Positions 19,601 through 28,152 of a stretch of 43,121 nucleotides of DNA are shown in pieces (the first letter of the stretch is position 1; the number at the start of each line of letters is the position of its first letter). Origin of the DNA: an uncultured Pelagibacteraceae bacterium. Lineage in GTDB: Bacteria > Pseudomonadota > Alphaproteobacteria > Pelagibacterales > Pelagibacteraceae. A model generated the notes under the pieces. It saw nothing but the letters and a program-made list of their open reading frames with translations, searched no databases and was not told the origin of the DNA. The stretch is from the NCBI GenBank assembly GCA_902517495.1, contig CABYCO010000007.1, forward strand, positions 1 through 43,121, given 5' to 3'. Position numbers and translations under genes: made by a program.

Positions 19601-19740
19601 ACCTCAACACTTGATTTATCACTTTCTAAAGTGACAACAGGGTCATTTTTGTTGATTTTGTCACCTTTTTTTACAAGTACTTCGATAATTTCAACGTTTT
19701 CAAAGTCTCCTATATCAGGAACTAATAAATCTAGATTCAT
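16675..19740 (-). CDS. aceE: Pyruvate dehydrogenase E1 (homodimeric AceE type) with an N-terminal lipoyl domain
   Basis: E1 decarboxylates pyruvate with thiamine diphosphate and passes the acetyl group to a lipoyl arm. The 1021 residues exceed the normal 886 or so by an N-terminal addition: a lipoyl domain (1-77, [19 protein letters not shown], lipoyl-lysine Lys42 in [11 protein letters not shown]) and a 65-residue linker rich in E, K, T and P. The E1 proper starts near residue 142 ([11 protein letters not shown]) and keeps [20 protein letters not shown], the thiamine motif [10 protein letters not shown]...NCNLQRLDG (about 365-395) and [12 protein letters not shown]. This is a domain relocation from E2 to E1 (see findings). 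The start is ATG 19740, with no clear Shine-Dalgarno. Confidence 0.95.
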   Translation of the reverse strand: [1021 protein letters not shown]

Positions 19741-19817
19741 TTTTGTAATATATATATATCAATATTTGCTAAAAAAATAATTTACATTATTAATTATGTA
19801 TAAAAACTGTACAAATT

Positions 19818-19894
19818 GCGCCTGTAGCTCAATTGGATAGAGCGCTTGGCTACGGACCAGGAGGTTCTGGGTTCAACTCCTAGCAGGCGCACCA
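19818..19894 (+). tRNA. tRNA-Arg (anticodon ACG)
   Basis: A complete 77-nt cloverleaf is present: acceptor GCGCCTG/CAGGCGC, D arm GCTC...GAGC, anticodon stem CTTGG/CCAGG with loop CTACGGA and anticodon ACG at 19852-19854, T arm CTGGG-TTCAACT-CCTAG, and an encoded CCA end (19892-19894). The ACG anticodon is normally edited to ICG by TadA and reads CGU, CGC and CGA. A short open frame starts 14 nt after the CCA end. Confidence 0.97.
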
Positions 19895-19908
19895 AAATGA
19901 AAGGATAA

Positions 19909-19992
19909 ATGAAAATATCACTTGAAAAATCTGTAATATATTTCTTTTGTTTAGTTTTATTATTTATACTAATTATGACAATAATCCTTTAA
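19909..19992 (+). CDS. Putative 27-residue single-span membrane peptide
   Basis: An open frame begins with ATG at 19909 directly after the purine-rich AAAGGA (19900-19905). It encodes MKISLEKSVIYFF and then an almost wholly hydrophobic stretch (residues 9-27, ending LIMTIIL), which could be one membrane span with a charged N-terminal end. Its TAA stop shares a base with the ATG of the thioesterase at 19992 (TAATG), the same coupling seen between long genes in this window. It sits 14 nt after tRNA-Arg. I recognise no family; a chance open frame is possible in AT-rich DNA, so confidence is moderate. Confidence 0.45.
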   Translation: MKISLEKSVIYFFCLVLLFILIMTIIL

Positions 19993-20417
19993 TGAAAAAA
20001 AAATTTGAACAATTAAGCAATAAGCCAAGTTACATGAAACATAATGGTGGTTTATTATTTAGAACCATTAATAAGAAAAAATTCGAGTTTAAAACTAAGA
20101 TTAAAAAAACACATTTAAACAAAGCTGGGATAACACATGGTGGTTATATTTGTACAATAATTGATGCTGGTGCAGGTACTGCATGTCATAGAGCAAGTGG
20201 CAATAAACCATGTGTAACTATTTCATTGGATGTAAAATTTATAGCTCCTTCAAACCTTGAAGATGAACTATTGGGCACAGTAGAAATTCAAAAAGTTACA
20301 AAATCAATGGTATTTATGAATTGTAAACTCAAGTGTAAAAATAAATTAACTGCAAGTGCTGTAGGGATTTGGAAAATTTTAAGAAGACCTCTTCCAAATG
20401 CTGGACTAGGCGGATAA
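19992..20417 (+). CDS. PaaI/YbgC-like hotdog-fold thioesterase
   Basis: This is a probable acyl-CoA thioesterase of the hotdog fold, 141 residues from the ATG at 19992 (MKKKFEQL). A TTG 45 nt upstream would lengthen it but overlaps the small membrane peptide in another frame. The typical helix region reads NKAGITHGGYICTIIDAGAGTAC, with HGG and the Asp after it as the family's active-site area, followed by SLDVKFIAP. The substrate is unknown. It lies 3 nt from the convergent end of the TRAP permease. Confidence 0.85.
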   Translation: MKKKFEQLSNKPSYMKHNGGLLFRTINKKKFEFKTKIKKTHLNKAGITHGGYICTIIDAGAGTACHRASGNKPCVTISLDVKFIAPSNLEDELLGTVEIQKVTKSMVFMNCKLKCKNKLTASAVGIWKILRRPLPNAGLGG

Positions 20418-20420
20418 GTT

Positions 20421-22406
20421 TTATTTTCTAAATTGAAGAACAAATATTGGTAACACTAAAACTAAACCAATAATTGATGAACTTAAACCAGGAGCAATAA
20501 ATAATAATGAAATAATTGCCAAATACCATCTTTGAAAAGTAGAAACTCTTTTAAATAGATAGCCTGTAAATCCAATTCCAATCAAACCAATTCCAATCAT
20601 TGCAGAAATTAAAGTTACAAAAAAATCATAAAAATTGAATCCTTGAGCAACCAGTAATAGTGATGGTGAATATACAAATACAAAAGGCACAAGAGCTTTT
20701 GCAATTCCTAATCTAAATGCAGTATTACCTGTGGTAAATGGATTTGATCCAGCAATTCCAGCAGCAGCATATGCTGCGAGGGCAACAGGCGGTGTAATGT
20801 CAGCTAAGACACCATAGTAAAATACAAAAAAGTGAGAAACTATGGGCTCAATTTGTAATTGAGTAAGAGCAGGCGCAGCAACAGCAACTAATATTATATA
20901 TGTTGCAGTAGTTGGCACTCCTGTACCCATAAATATGCATGATATTGCAATTAATATTAGTGAGAAAAATAATGTTAGATCGGCTAAAGAAAAATAATTA
21001 AAAGGTAAAAAGTTTAAGAAGAAACCTCCAATATCACCAGCTGTTTGGATTACTACATAACCTAATCTAAAACCAACACCTGTTAGTGTAACTACACCAA
21101 CTATAATCCCTATTGATGTTGCAGCGGCCCCAACTGCTAAAGTATTCTTTGCACCTCTTGCAAGACACTCAAATAAATCGTTAAAAGTAAGTCTATTTTT
21201 TTTTCTAATAAACCCAATAACGATGCATGCAATTATTCCATTTACTGCAGCATAATCTGGAGTCCGACCAACTAAAATTAAATATACCAAGATAAACAAT
21301 GGGACTATTGCAAGCCAATTGTCTTGTATAATTTTTATAAATTTAGGAACCTCACTTTCGTTTAAGCCTCTAAGTCCTAATTTTTTTGCCTCTAAATGAA
21401 CCATTACAAAAATTCCAAAATAGTGAAGTAGTGCTGGAATTAATGCTGCTGCTAAAATATCTCTTAAAGGTAATTCTAAATATTCCACCATAATAAATGC
21501 AGCAGCCCCTAAAATAGGTGGAGTTATTTGTCCACCAGTGGACGCTGTAGCTTCTACAGCACCAGAAAAATGTGGAGGATATCCAACTTTTTTCATTGCA
21601 GGTATTGTTAAAGATCCAGTTGTTACTGTATTTGCAATTGAGGAACCAGATATGGTTCCTAAAAATGCTGAAGAAAAAATTGCGACTTTCGCTGGTCCAC
21701 CTGAATATCTTCCAGCTATTACCATTGCCAAATCAATAAATAATTGTCCTAGTCCTATTCGTGTTGCAAGTACACCAAATAAAATAAATAAAAAAACATA
21801 TTGAGCCATAACACCAACAGCGATTCCATAAATTCCTTGGTTAGTTATATAAATATGATTTACAAACCCTGCCCAACTACTACCACCGTGTTTTAAAGCT
21901 CCAGGGAAAATAGGACCATAAAGTGCAAAAATCATAAATATTACACATATTAATGGAAGTGTGTATCCAATAGATCTTCTTGCAGCTTCAAGGGTCAAAA
22001 TTATAAGTATTGATCCCATAATAACTTCAGTACTTGATGGATTTCCTACTCTGCTAGCTAATATTTCAGGAGGCAATAAAGGTAGATAAAGTGCCGTTAT
22101 TACAACTAGAATTGAAAAAATAATATCTATTATTGGAACTTTTCCTTTTGATTTCTCATCAGGAAAACTTTTCCAATTATAAAATAGGAATACTAGACCA
22201 ACTACAAAAGAAATGTGTATACCTCTATGAAGTATATCTCTAATTGTTCCAAATCCTGAAGCATAAAAATGGTAAATTGACATTGTAACTAATGCAATAA
22301 ATGTCAATAATTTCAGAAAATTTTTTAATTTTCTTTCATTACTTTTTATTTCAAACTTTTCTTCAAGTTTTGAAACTTCCTCAGGAGAAATATTAAATTG
22401 AGACAT
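20421..22406 (-). CDS. TRAP transporter fused permease (4TM/12TM, TAXI type)
   Basis: This 661-residue inner-membrane protein fuses the small (DctQ-like) and large (DctM-like) TRAP permease subunits, as is usual for TAXI systems. About 16-18 hydrophobic segments are visible. The M-subunit core contains FSSAFLGTISGSSIANTVTTG, EATASTGGQITPPILGAAAF and MGTGVPTTATYI, then YGVLADITPPVALAAYAAA. With the binding protein upstream it would import an organic anion driven by a sodium gradient. Its start lies 5 nt after a perfect 11-bp hairpin that covers the position of the ribosome-binding site. Confidence 0.95.
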   Translation of the reverse strand: MSQFNISPEEVSKLEEKFEIKSNERKLKNFLKLLTFIALVTMSIYHFYASGFGTIRDILHRGIHISFVVGLVFLFYNWKSFPDEKSKGKVPIIDIIFSILVVITALYLPLLPPEILASRVGNPSSTEVIMGSILIILTLEAARRSIGYTLPLICVIFMIFALYGPIFPGALKHGGSSWAGFVNHIYITNQGIYGIAVGVMAQYVFLFILFGVLATRIGLGQLFIDLAMVIAGRYSGGPAKVAIFSSAFLGTISGSSIANTVTTGSLTIPAMKKVGYPPHFSGAVEATASTGGQITPPILGAAAFIMVEYLELPLRDILAAALIPALLHYFGIFVMVHLEAKKLGLRGLNESEVPKFIKIIQDNWLAIVPLFILVYLILVGRTPDYAAVNGIIACIVIGFIRKKNRLTFNDLFECLARGAKNTLAVGAAATSIGIIVGVVTLTGVGFRLGYVVIQTAGDIGGFFLNFLPFNYFSLADLTLFFSLILIAISCIFMGTGVPTTATYIILVAVAAPALTQLQIEPIVSHFFVFYYGVLADITPPVALAAYAAAGIAGSNPFTTGNTAFRLGIAKALVPFVFVYSPSLLLVAQGFNFYDFFVTLISAMIGIGLIGIGFTGYLFKRVSTFQRWYLAIISLLFIAPGLSSSIIGLVLVLPIFVLQFRK

Positions 22407-22411
22407 AATAA

Positions 22412-22437
22412 TGCCCTAGGTCTAATGACCTAGGGCA
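22412..22437 (-). promoter_or_regulatory. Perfect 11-bp hairpin before the TRAP permease start
   Basis: TGCCCTAGGTC (22412-22422) and GACCTAGGGCA (22427-22437) are exact reverse complements around TAAT. On the minus-strand mRNA the 3' arm ends 5 nt before the permease ATG (22406), and its AGGG lies where a Shine-Dalgarno should be. It sits between the binding-protein gene and the permease gene. A role in protecting the upstream mRNA end and lowering permease translation is likely but inferred. The minus strand has no U-run after it; the plus strand has only a loose T-rich stretch. Confidence 0.65.
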
Positions 22438-22463
22438 CAATTTATTTTAGAATACTTATAAAT

Positions 22464-23471
22464 TTAATTTATAAGTCCTGCTTCTTTATAGAACTTTTCT
22501 GCGCCAGGATGTAATGGTACTCCTACTCCAGAAAGAGCTGTATCAGGCGTTATTGTTTTACCTTTAGCATGACCAACATCCATTAGCTTTCTAGATTCTT
22601 TATTCCATAAAGCTTTAGTGATTTGATAGATTAGCTCATTATCTTCTTTGGCAGACGTAAACCATTGGGCGCCTACTGCTACAGTATTTACTTCATCAAC
22701 TCCTTCATAAGTTCCTGAAGGAATTGGGCTTTGTGAAAAAAATCCATATTTTGAAGTTAATGCTTTAGCTCCTGCACCATCTATAGGAACTAATTTTACA
22801 TCAACTGCAGATGCTAATTCAACAATAGCTCCTGTTGGAAAACCTGCTACAACAAAAATTGCATCAACTTTACCGTTTCTTAGTGCATCTGTAGCTGCTT
22901 TACCTTTTAAAGCTTCAGCTTTTACATCACTAGTGCTTAAACCATTTGACTCTAAAATTAATTTAGCATCAACATACGTACCAGATCCAGGCTCATCGAG
23001 TGAAACTCTTTTACCCTTTAAATCTTTAACAGAATTAATATTGCTTTTTTTAAGCGCAACTAAATGAATGTGTTCTTGAAAAAGTGCTGCGATAGTTCTT
23101 AAATCTTTTGCTGGTTCTTTTCCTTCCATAGTTCCAGTACCAGTATAAGCCCAATAAGCAACATCAGACTGTGCAAATCCTGAATTTCTCAAACCTGAAA
23201 TAATAGCATTTACATTGTCTACTGATCCTCTTGATGAAACAGCAGATGCAATTAAGTTAGGAACTCCACAACTTCCGCCTTTACCGCATTCTCTTGACCC
23301 TGGCGGTTTAGAAATTGCATTAGCAATCATTCCACCAACTGGATAATAAGTGTAAGCTGTTCCTCCTGTACCAATTGTAAAAAATTTTAGTTCTTGAGCA
23401 AACGATTTACCTGACAAACCAAGTGTCAGAAGTAATATCATTAGAGAACTTTTGAATAAGTTTTTAATCAT
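22464..23471 (-). CDS. TAXI-family TRAP transporter substrate-binding protein
   Basis: This 335-residue periplasmic protein captures the ligand for the TRAP permease. A signal peptide covers residues 1-25 (MIKNLFKSSLMILLLTLGL, cleavage after KSFA). The TAXI hallmark FFTIGTGGTAYTYYPVGGMIAN follows, with AQSDVAYWAYTG, LKGKRVSLDEPGSGTY and a C-terminal HPGAEKFYKEAGLI. Family ligands include glutamate and other dicarboxylates, but for this protein the ligand is unknown. A clear Shine-Dalgarno, GGAG, lies 6 nt before the ATG, in contrast to the permease. Confidence 0.95.
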   Translation of the reverse strand: MIKNLFKSSLMILLLTLGLSGKSFAQELKFFTIGTGGTAYTYYPVGGMIANAISKPPGSRECGKGGSCGVPNLIASAVSSRGSVDNVNAIISGLRNSGFAQSDVAYWAYTGTGTMEGKEPAKDLRTIAALFQEHIHLVALKKSNINSVKDLKGKRVSLDEPGSGTYVDAKLILESNGLSTSDVKAEALKGKAATDALRNGKVDAIFVVAGFPTGAIVELASAVDVKLVPIDGAGAKALTSKYGFFSQSPIPSGTYEGVDEVNTVAVGAQWFTSAKEDNELIYQITKALWNKESRKLMDVGHAKGKTITPDTALSGVGVPLHPGAEKFYKEAGLIN

Positions 23472-23547
23472 TTTTACTCCATTCTATTAATTATTATGAC
23501 TATTTAATATTAATCAATTATTATTGTCTATATAAATTTAGGAGTAT

Positions 23548-25506
23548 TTATGGTGTCTTAAGTTCATCCAAATTTTTAAATTCATTTAAAATATTAGGAT
23601 TTATAAGAGCTTGAATATTTTTTATTTTATTTCCTTCAATAGTATTTCTGACAGCAATCTCAACTATTTTTCCATTTTTTGTTCTTGGTATGTCTGAGAC
23701 CTCAATTATTTTTTTGGGTACATGCCGTGGGGATGCATCAAAACGTATAGCTTTTTTTATGTTTAAAGATAAATCTTCATTTAATGACTTAGGCTTCTTA
23801 AGAACAACAAATAATATAATTCTTACATCATTATCCCATTTCTGACCTATAACGATTGACTCTTTAACTTCTTTAAATTTTTCGACTACAGAATATATCT
23901 CAGCGGTACCTAATCTTGCTCCACCTGGATTTAGTGTAGCATCTGATCTTCCATAAATTACATAACCTCCATTAGATTTTCTTTCAGCAAAATCTCCATG
24001 ATGCCAAACATTCTTATATTTTTTGAAATATGCACTCTTATATTTTTCATTATTCTTATCATTCCAAAATAATTTTGGCATTGAGGGAAAGGGCGATTTA
24101 CAGACTAATTCTCCTTTTTGATTTATTAAAGACTTTCCTCTTTCAGAAAAAACATCTGTATTCATTCCTAATCCATTATTTTGAATCTGCCCCCTGTAAA
24201 CTGGAGAATATATATTTCCTAATACAAAGCACGATACTAAGTCTGTTCCACCTGCAATAGAAGCCAAATGAACATTTTTTTTTATATTTTTATAAACATA
24301 ATCAAAGCCCTCAGAGGATAATGGCGATCCAGTAGAACAAATAGTTTTAAGAGACTTTAGTTTAAATTTTTTTTTAATATTAACGTTAAGCTTTTTTAAT
24401 TGGTCAATATACTTAGCACTTATTCCAAACAAGGAGATTTTTTCTTTCTGAGCAATTTGAAAAAGTAGATCACTTCTTTTATGCATTGGAAAGCCATCAA
24501 ATAGAACAATAGAAGCTTTTGATGCTAAAAAAGTCATTAACCAATTCCACATCATCCATCCACAGGTAGTAAAATAGAAAACATTATCTCCTGGCTTAAC
24601 ATTGCAGTGAAGTTTGTGCTCTTTTAAATGTTGTAACAAAACACCACCAGCTCTATGACATATGCATTTTGGTTTTCCTGTTGTTCCGCTTGAATATAAA
24701 ATAGCTAGCTCTTTATCAAAATCAAATTTTTTAAATATAATTTTGCTTTTTACTTTTAGTTTTAATTTATTGAAATAAAAGATCTTTATCCCTTTGATTT
24801 TTTTTTGTTTTAAATTTTTTTTACCTGGATAATTGGTAATTAAAACACTTTTAATAGATTTAATTTTTTTAAGAATATCTGGTAATCTTTCTAGAACATT
24901 TATTTCTTTACCATTATAATAATACCTATCAGTGATGATTAATAATTTTGGCTTAATTTGAGAAAATCTTTCTATAACTCCTTGTATACCAAAATCTGGG
25001 GAGCAAGAAGACCAAATAGCACCTATAGAACTAGTTGCAATAAAACTTTCAACAGTTTCGATTTGGTTTGCTGTATACGCTGCAATTCTATCTTTATCTT
25101 TAATTTTATTATCTTTAAAAAATTTAACCAATTTTAAAGCATTATTATTTAATTCCTTCCAGGATTTTTCCTCTCTATATCCATTTTCACTAATAAAAGT
25201 TACTGCTTTCGTAGTATCACTTTTTGACAATAAGTTTTCTGCATAATTTAATTTTGATTTAACTAAAAATTTACTCTTAATAATTTCTTTAGGAAAATGA
25301 AATTTATTATTTTTAATACCTTTGATATTTGAAAATTCCCAAATTGAAGTCCAAAAAAGTTTTGGGTTTTTGATTGTCCAATTTAACAATTTTTTATAAT
25401 TTTTTTCAGGTTTATAATTAAATTTATTTGCTAAGAAATTTTCGAAAGCAAATAAATTGGATTTTAATTTTGTCTTAGAATTAGCTTCCCATAGTTTCTG
25501 AGGCAT
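23548..25506 (-). CDS. Acetoacetyl-CoA synthetase (acetoacetate-CoA ligase)
   Basis: This 652-residue member of the ANL adenylating superfamily is longest and most similar in layout to acetoacetyl-CoA synthetases: an N-terminal ACAS-type domain (PKLFWTSIWEFSNIKG), ATP motif LYSSGTTGKPKCICH (about 268-282), the CoA/adenylate region CGWMMWNWLM and GGTDLVSCF, GRSDATLNPGGARLGTAEIY and the catalytic lysine in PRTKNGKIVEI near 616. It would activate acetoacetate, or another short acid, for use as carbon or in polymer/lipid metabolism. It lies upstream of the TAXI binding-protein gene on the same strand with 76 nt between, so a metabolic link to the imported substrate is possible. Confidence 0.85.
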   Translation of the reverse strand: MPQKLWEANSKTKLKSNLFAFENFLANKFNYKPEKNYKKLLNWTIKNPKLFWTSIWEFSNIKGIKNNKFHFPKEIIKSKFLVKSKLNYAENLLSKSDTTKAVTFISENGYREEKSWKELNNNALKLVKFFKDNKIKDKDRIAAYTANQIETVESFIATSSIGAIWSSCSPDFGIQGVIERFSQIKPKLLIITDRYYYNGKEINVLERLPDILKKIKSIKSVLITNYPGKKNLKQKKIKGIKIFYFNKLKLKVKSKIIFKKFDFDKELAILYSSGTTGKPKCICHRAGGVLLQHLKEHKLHCNVKPGDNVFYFTTCGWMMWNWLMTFLASKASIVLFDGFPMHKRSDLLFQIAQKEKISLFGISAKYIDQLKKLNVNIKKKFKLKSLKTICSTGSPLSSEGFDYVYKNIKKNVHLASIAGGTDLVSCFVLGNIYSPVYRGQIQNNGLGMNTDVFSERGKSLINQKGELVCKSPFPSMPKLFWNDKNNEKYKSAYFKKYKNVWHHGDFAERKSNGGYVIYGRSDATLNPGGARLGTAEIYSVVEKFKEVKESIVIGQKWDNDVRIILFVVLKKPKSLNEDLSLNIKKAIRFDASPRHVPKKIIEVSDIPRTKNGKIVEIAVRNTIEGNKIKNIQALINPNILNEFKNLDELKTP

Positions 25507-25668
25507 AAAAAAATATATTTAATTTTTTGAAATTATGATAACCTTAAAGCATTAAATAATAAAAATGAGAACTTTTTCCTCAATGATTCGGACTAGTTTT
25601 AGCCTATTTTTGTTCTTTAGAGGTAACAATATATAGTATTGGTAAAAAAAATCACACCAAAGCTAGAA

Positions 25669-28152
25669 ATGACAAAAAATAAAATCACAGCAGTTCTTGG
25701 ACCCACAAATACAGGAAAAACCTTCTTGGCAATAGAGACTATGCTATCTTTTGATTCGGGGATGATTGGTTTCCCATTAAGACTTTTGGCAAGAGAAGTT
25801 TATGACAAAATTATAAAAAAAGTAGATCCATCAAAAGTTGCTTTGATTACAGGTGAAGAAAAAATTATACCGATAAACGCAAAATATTTTCTTTGCACTG
25901 TTGAGTCTATGCCATTAGATAAAAATTTAGAATTTGTAGGTATTGATGAAATACAAATGTGTAATGACCATGAGAGAGGTCATATTTTTACAGATAGATT
26001 GTTAAATATGAGAGGTGATAAACTCACTATGCTCATGGGTTCAATTGCAATTAAAAAAATTATTCAAAAACTTGATGAAGATATTGAATTTAAAAATAGA
26101 GAAAGGCTCTCTAAATTATCTTTTGGTGGTCACAAAAAAATTTCAAGAATAGAGAGAAAAAGTGCTGTAATTGCCTTTTCTACTGAAGAAGTATACGCTA
26201 TTGCAGAATTAATAAGACGTCAAAAAGGTGGGGCTGCTATTGTTATGGGCTCACTTAGCCCCAAAACAAGAAACTCACAAGTAAGTTTATATCAATCTGG
26301 AGATGTAGATTATCTAGTTGCAACTGATGCAATTGGAATGGGAATAAATATGGATATAGATAATGTTTATTTTTCAAATTTGAAAAAATTCGATGGTAAA
26401 AAACTTAGAAATTTAAATATTTCAGAAATTGGACAAATTGCAGGAAGAGCAGGAAGATATTTAAACGATGGTATATTTGGTACAACAGGTGAATGTAAAG
26501 AAATAGGACCTGAAGAAATTGAGGCATTAGAAACACACAATTTTACAGATATCCAATCGATCTTTTGGAGAAATTCAAAATTAAACTTTGCTAATAAAGT
26601 TGTTTTATTAAAATCTTTAGAAGAGAGACCTCAGGAAGACTGGCTTAGAAGAATAAATGAATGCCAAGATGAAAAAGTATTAAAATATTTTCTGAAAGAG
26701 GCTCCAAATATAAAAATTGAGGATAATACTCAAATTTTGCAAATACTCTGGGAATGTTGTCAAATACCTGATTTTGTAAAGAAAACTTACGGTCATCATT
26801 TTGATGTTGTAAGTAAAATTTTTAATTTTTTAACAAATGGAAATAAAAAAGTTCCTAACCACTATATGAAGGAACAGCTATCATTACTTGATAAATTAGA
26901 CGGAAATGTCGACTCTTTATCAAACAGAATTGCTAACGTTAGAACATGGGCTTATGTATCAAATAAATCTAATTGGGTTGAAAATCAGGACTATTGGATA
27001 GAAAGAGCTAAAAACCTTGAGGATAAACTCTCAGATAGACTTCACGAGGAATTAACAAAAACTTTTATTGATAAAAGAGCAAGTGTTTTAGCTAGAGGTT
27101 TAAAACAAGATATATTGTTTGAAACAAAGATTGTTAATAATGAAGAAGTAATGATTAATGAACAGTATATAGGTCGTTTAAAAGGTCTAAGATTAGAATT
27201 AGACCTAAAGGTTGATACATTAGATGCTGACGTAAAATCTTTAAAAAAAGCTGCAAGACAAAACGTTGTTCCCGAAATTATAAAAAGAATAACACAAATT
27301 ATTGATACTGGCTTAATTGAACTAAAAGATGATTTTAAAATTTATTGGAACAGTAACCAAATAGCAAGATTAATTCCAGGTTCAGACTATTTAAATCCAC
27401 AAATTCAATTAACTATTGATGAAATGATTGAGAATAGTGAAAAAATAAGACTTAATGATTATTTGCAAAACTGGATAAATAATAAAGTTGAAACAGAGTT
27501 AAAAAGTCTAATAGATTTAAAAAATGTTAAAGATAATAATTCAGAATTAAGAGCTTTGGCATATCATCTTTATGAAAATAATGGAGTTGTTAAAAGAGAT
27601 GGAGTATTAAATTATTTAAATAAACTTAGCCAAGATGAAAGAAAAAAACTAAGAAATTTAGGTGTAAAATTTGGACGGTATCATATTTTTTTATTTAAAT
27701 TATTTAAACCAAGTTCTGTGTCATTAAGAATTTTACTATGGAAAAACTTTAATGAGAAAAATTTTGATTTCTCACCACCAACTTTTGGATTGAACTTTTT
27801 AGAAGAAAAGAAAATATTAAATAAAAATCTTATGCTTTTATGTGGTTTTGAAAAATTTGAAAATTTGTATGTTAGAATAGATATTTTAGAAAGGTTATTT
27901 TTGATGATTTTAAACACTAAATCAGAAGATAAAATTAAAGAGATCAAATTAATTCCTGAAATGCTGAATTTGTTAGGTTGTAATAAAGAAAATTTTGTGA
28001 AATTAATAAAAAAAATGAATTACAAAACTTATGAGAAAGATAAAAACCTTCACTTTAAATATATTCCATCTAGAAATATAATTAAAAAAGAAACAAAGAA
28101 GAATACTAATGATAATCCGTTTAATGTGCTTTCACAACTTAACTTAAAATAA
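25669..28152 (+). CDS. SUV3-like superfamily 2 helicase
   Basis: This is an ATP-dependent RNA/DNA helicase of the group that includes mitochondrial SUV3, found in most Alphaproteobacteria next to fdxA and carD. I start it at ATG 25669 (MTKNKITAVLG), which matches the short N-terminus of relatives; an upstream TTG at 25639 is the alternative. Motif I is GPTNTGKT (residues 11-18), motif II DEIQ (about 90), motif VI region IGQIAGRAGRYLNDG (near 255). The remaining 560 residues are charged and helical, with no recognised C-terminal domain. It overlaps the next gene by one base (TAATG). Confidence 0.9.
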   Translation: MTKNKITAVLGPTNTGKTFLAIETMLSFDSGMIGFPLRLLAREVYDKIIKKVDPSKVALITGEEKIIPINAKYFLCTVESMPLDKNLEFVGIDEIQMCNDHERGHIFTDRLLNMRGDKLTMLMGSIAIKKIIQKLDEDIEFKNRERLSKLSFGGHKKISRIERKSAVIAFSTEEVYAIAELIRRQKGGAAIVMGSLSPKTRNSQVSLYQSGDVDYLVATDAIGMGINMDIDNVYFSNLKKFDGKKLRNLNISEIGQIAGRAGRYLNDGIFGTTGECKEIGPEEIEALETHNFTDIQSIFWRNSKLNFANKVVLLKSLEERPQEDWLRRINECQDEKVLKYFLKEAPNIKIEDNTQILQILWECCQIPDFVKKTYGHHFDVVSKIFNFLTNGNKKVPNHYMKEQLSLLDKLDGNVDSLSNRIANVRTWAYVSNKSNWVENQDYWIERAKNLEDKLSDRLHEELTKTFIDKRASVLARGLKQDILFETKIVNNEEVMINEQYIGRLKGLRLELDLKVDTLDADVKSLKKAARQNVVPEIIKRITQIIDTGLIELKDDFKIYWNSNQIARLIPGSDYLNPQIQLTIDEMIENSEKIRLNDYLQNWINNKVETELKSLIDLKNVKDNNSELRALAYHLYENNGVVKRDGVLNYLNKLSQDERKKLRNLGVKFGRYHIFLFKLFKPSSVSLRILLWKNFNEKNFDFSPPTFGLNFLEEKKILNKNLMLLCGFEKFENLYVRIDILERLFLMILNTKSEDKIKEIKLIPEMLNLLGCNKENFVKLIKKMNYKTYEKDKNLHFKYIPSRNIIKKETKKNTNDNPFNVLSQLNLK

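Noticed and set aside
22412..22437. Rho-independent terminator between the TAXI binding protein and permease
   Set aside because: The stem is strong but the minus-strand RNA continues ATTATTATG, which is not a U-run, and the permease start follows at once.
25565..25636. 23-codon frame (MRTFSSMIRTSF...) upstream of the helicase
   Set aside because: No ribosome-binding site and no recognisable features; chance frame in AT-rich DNA is more likely. A leader peptide cannot be excluded.
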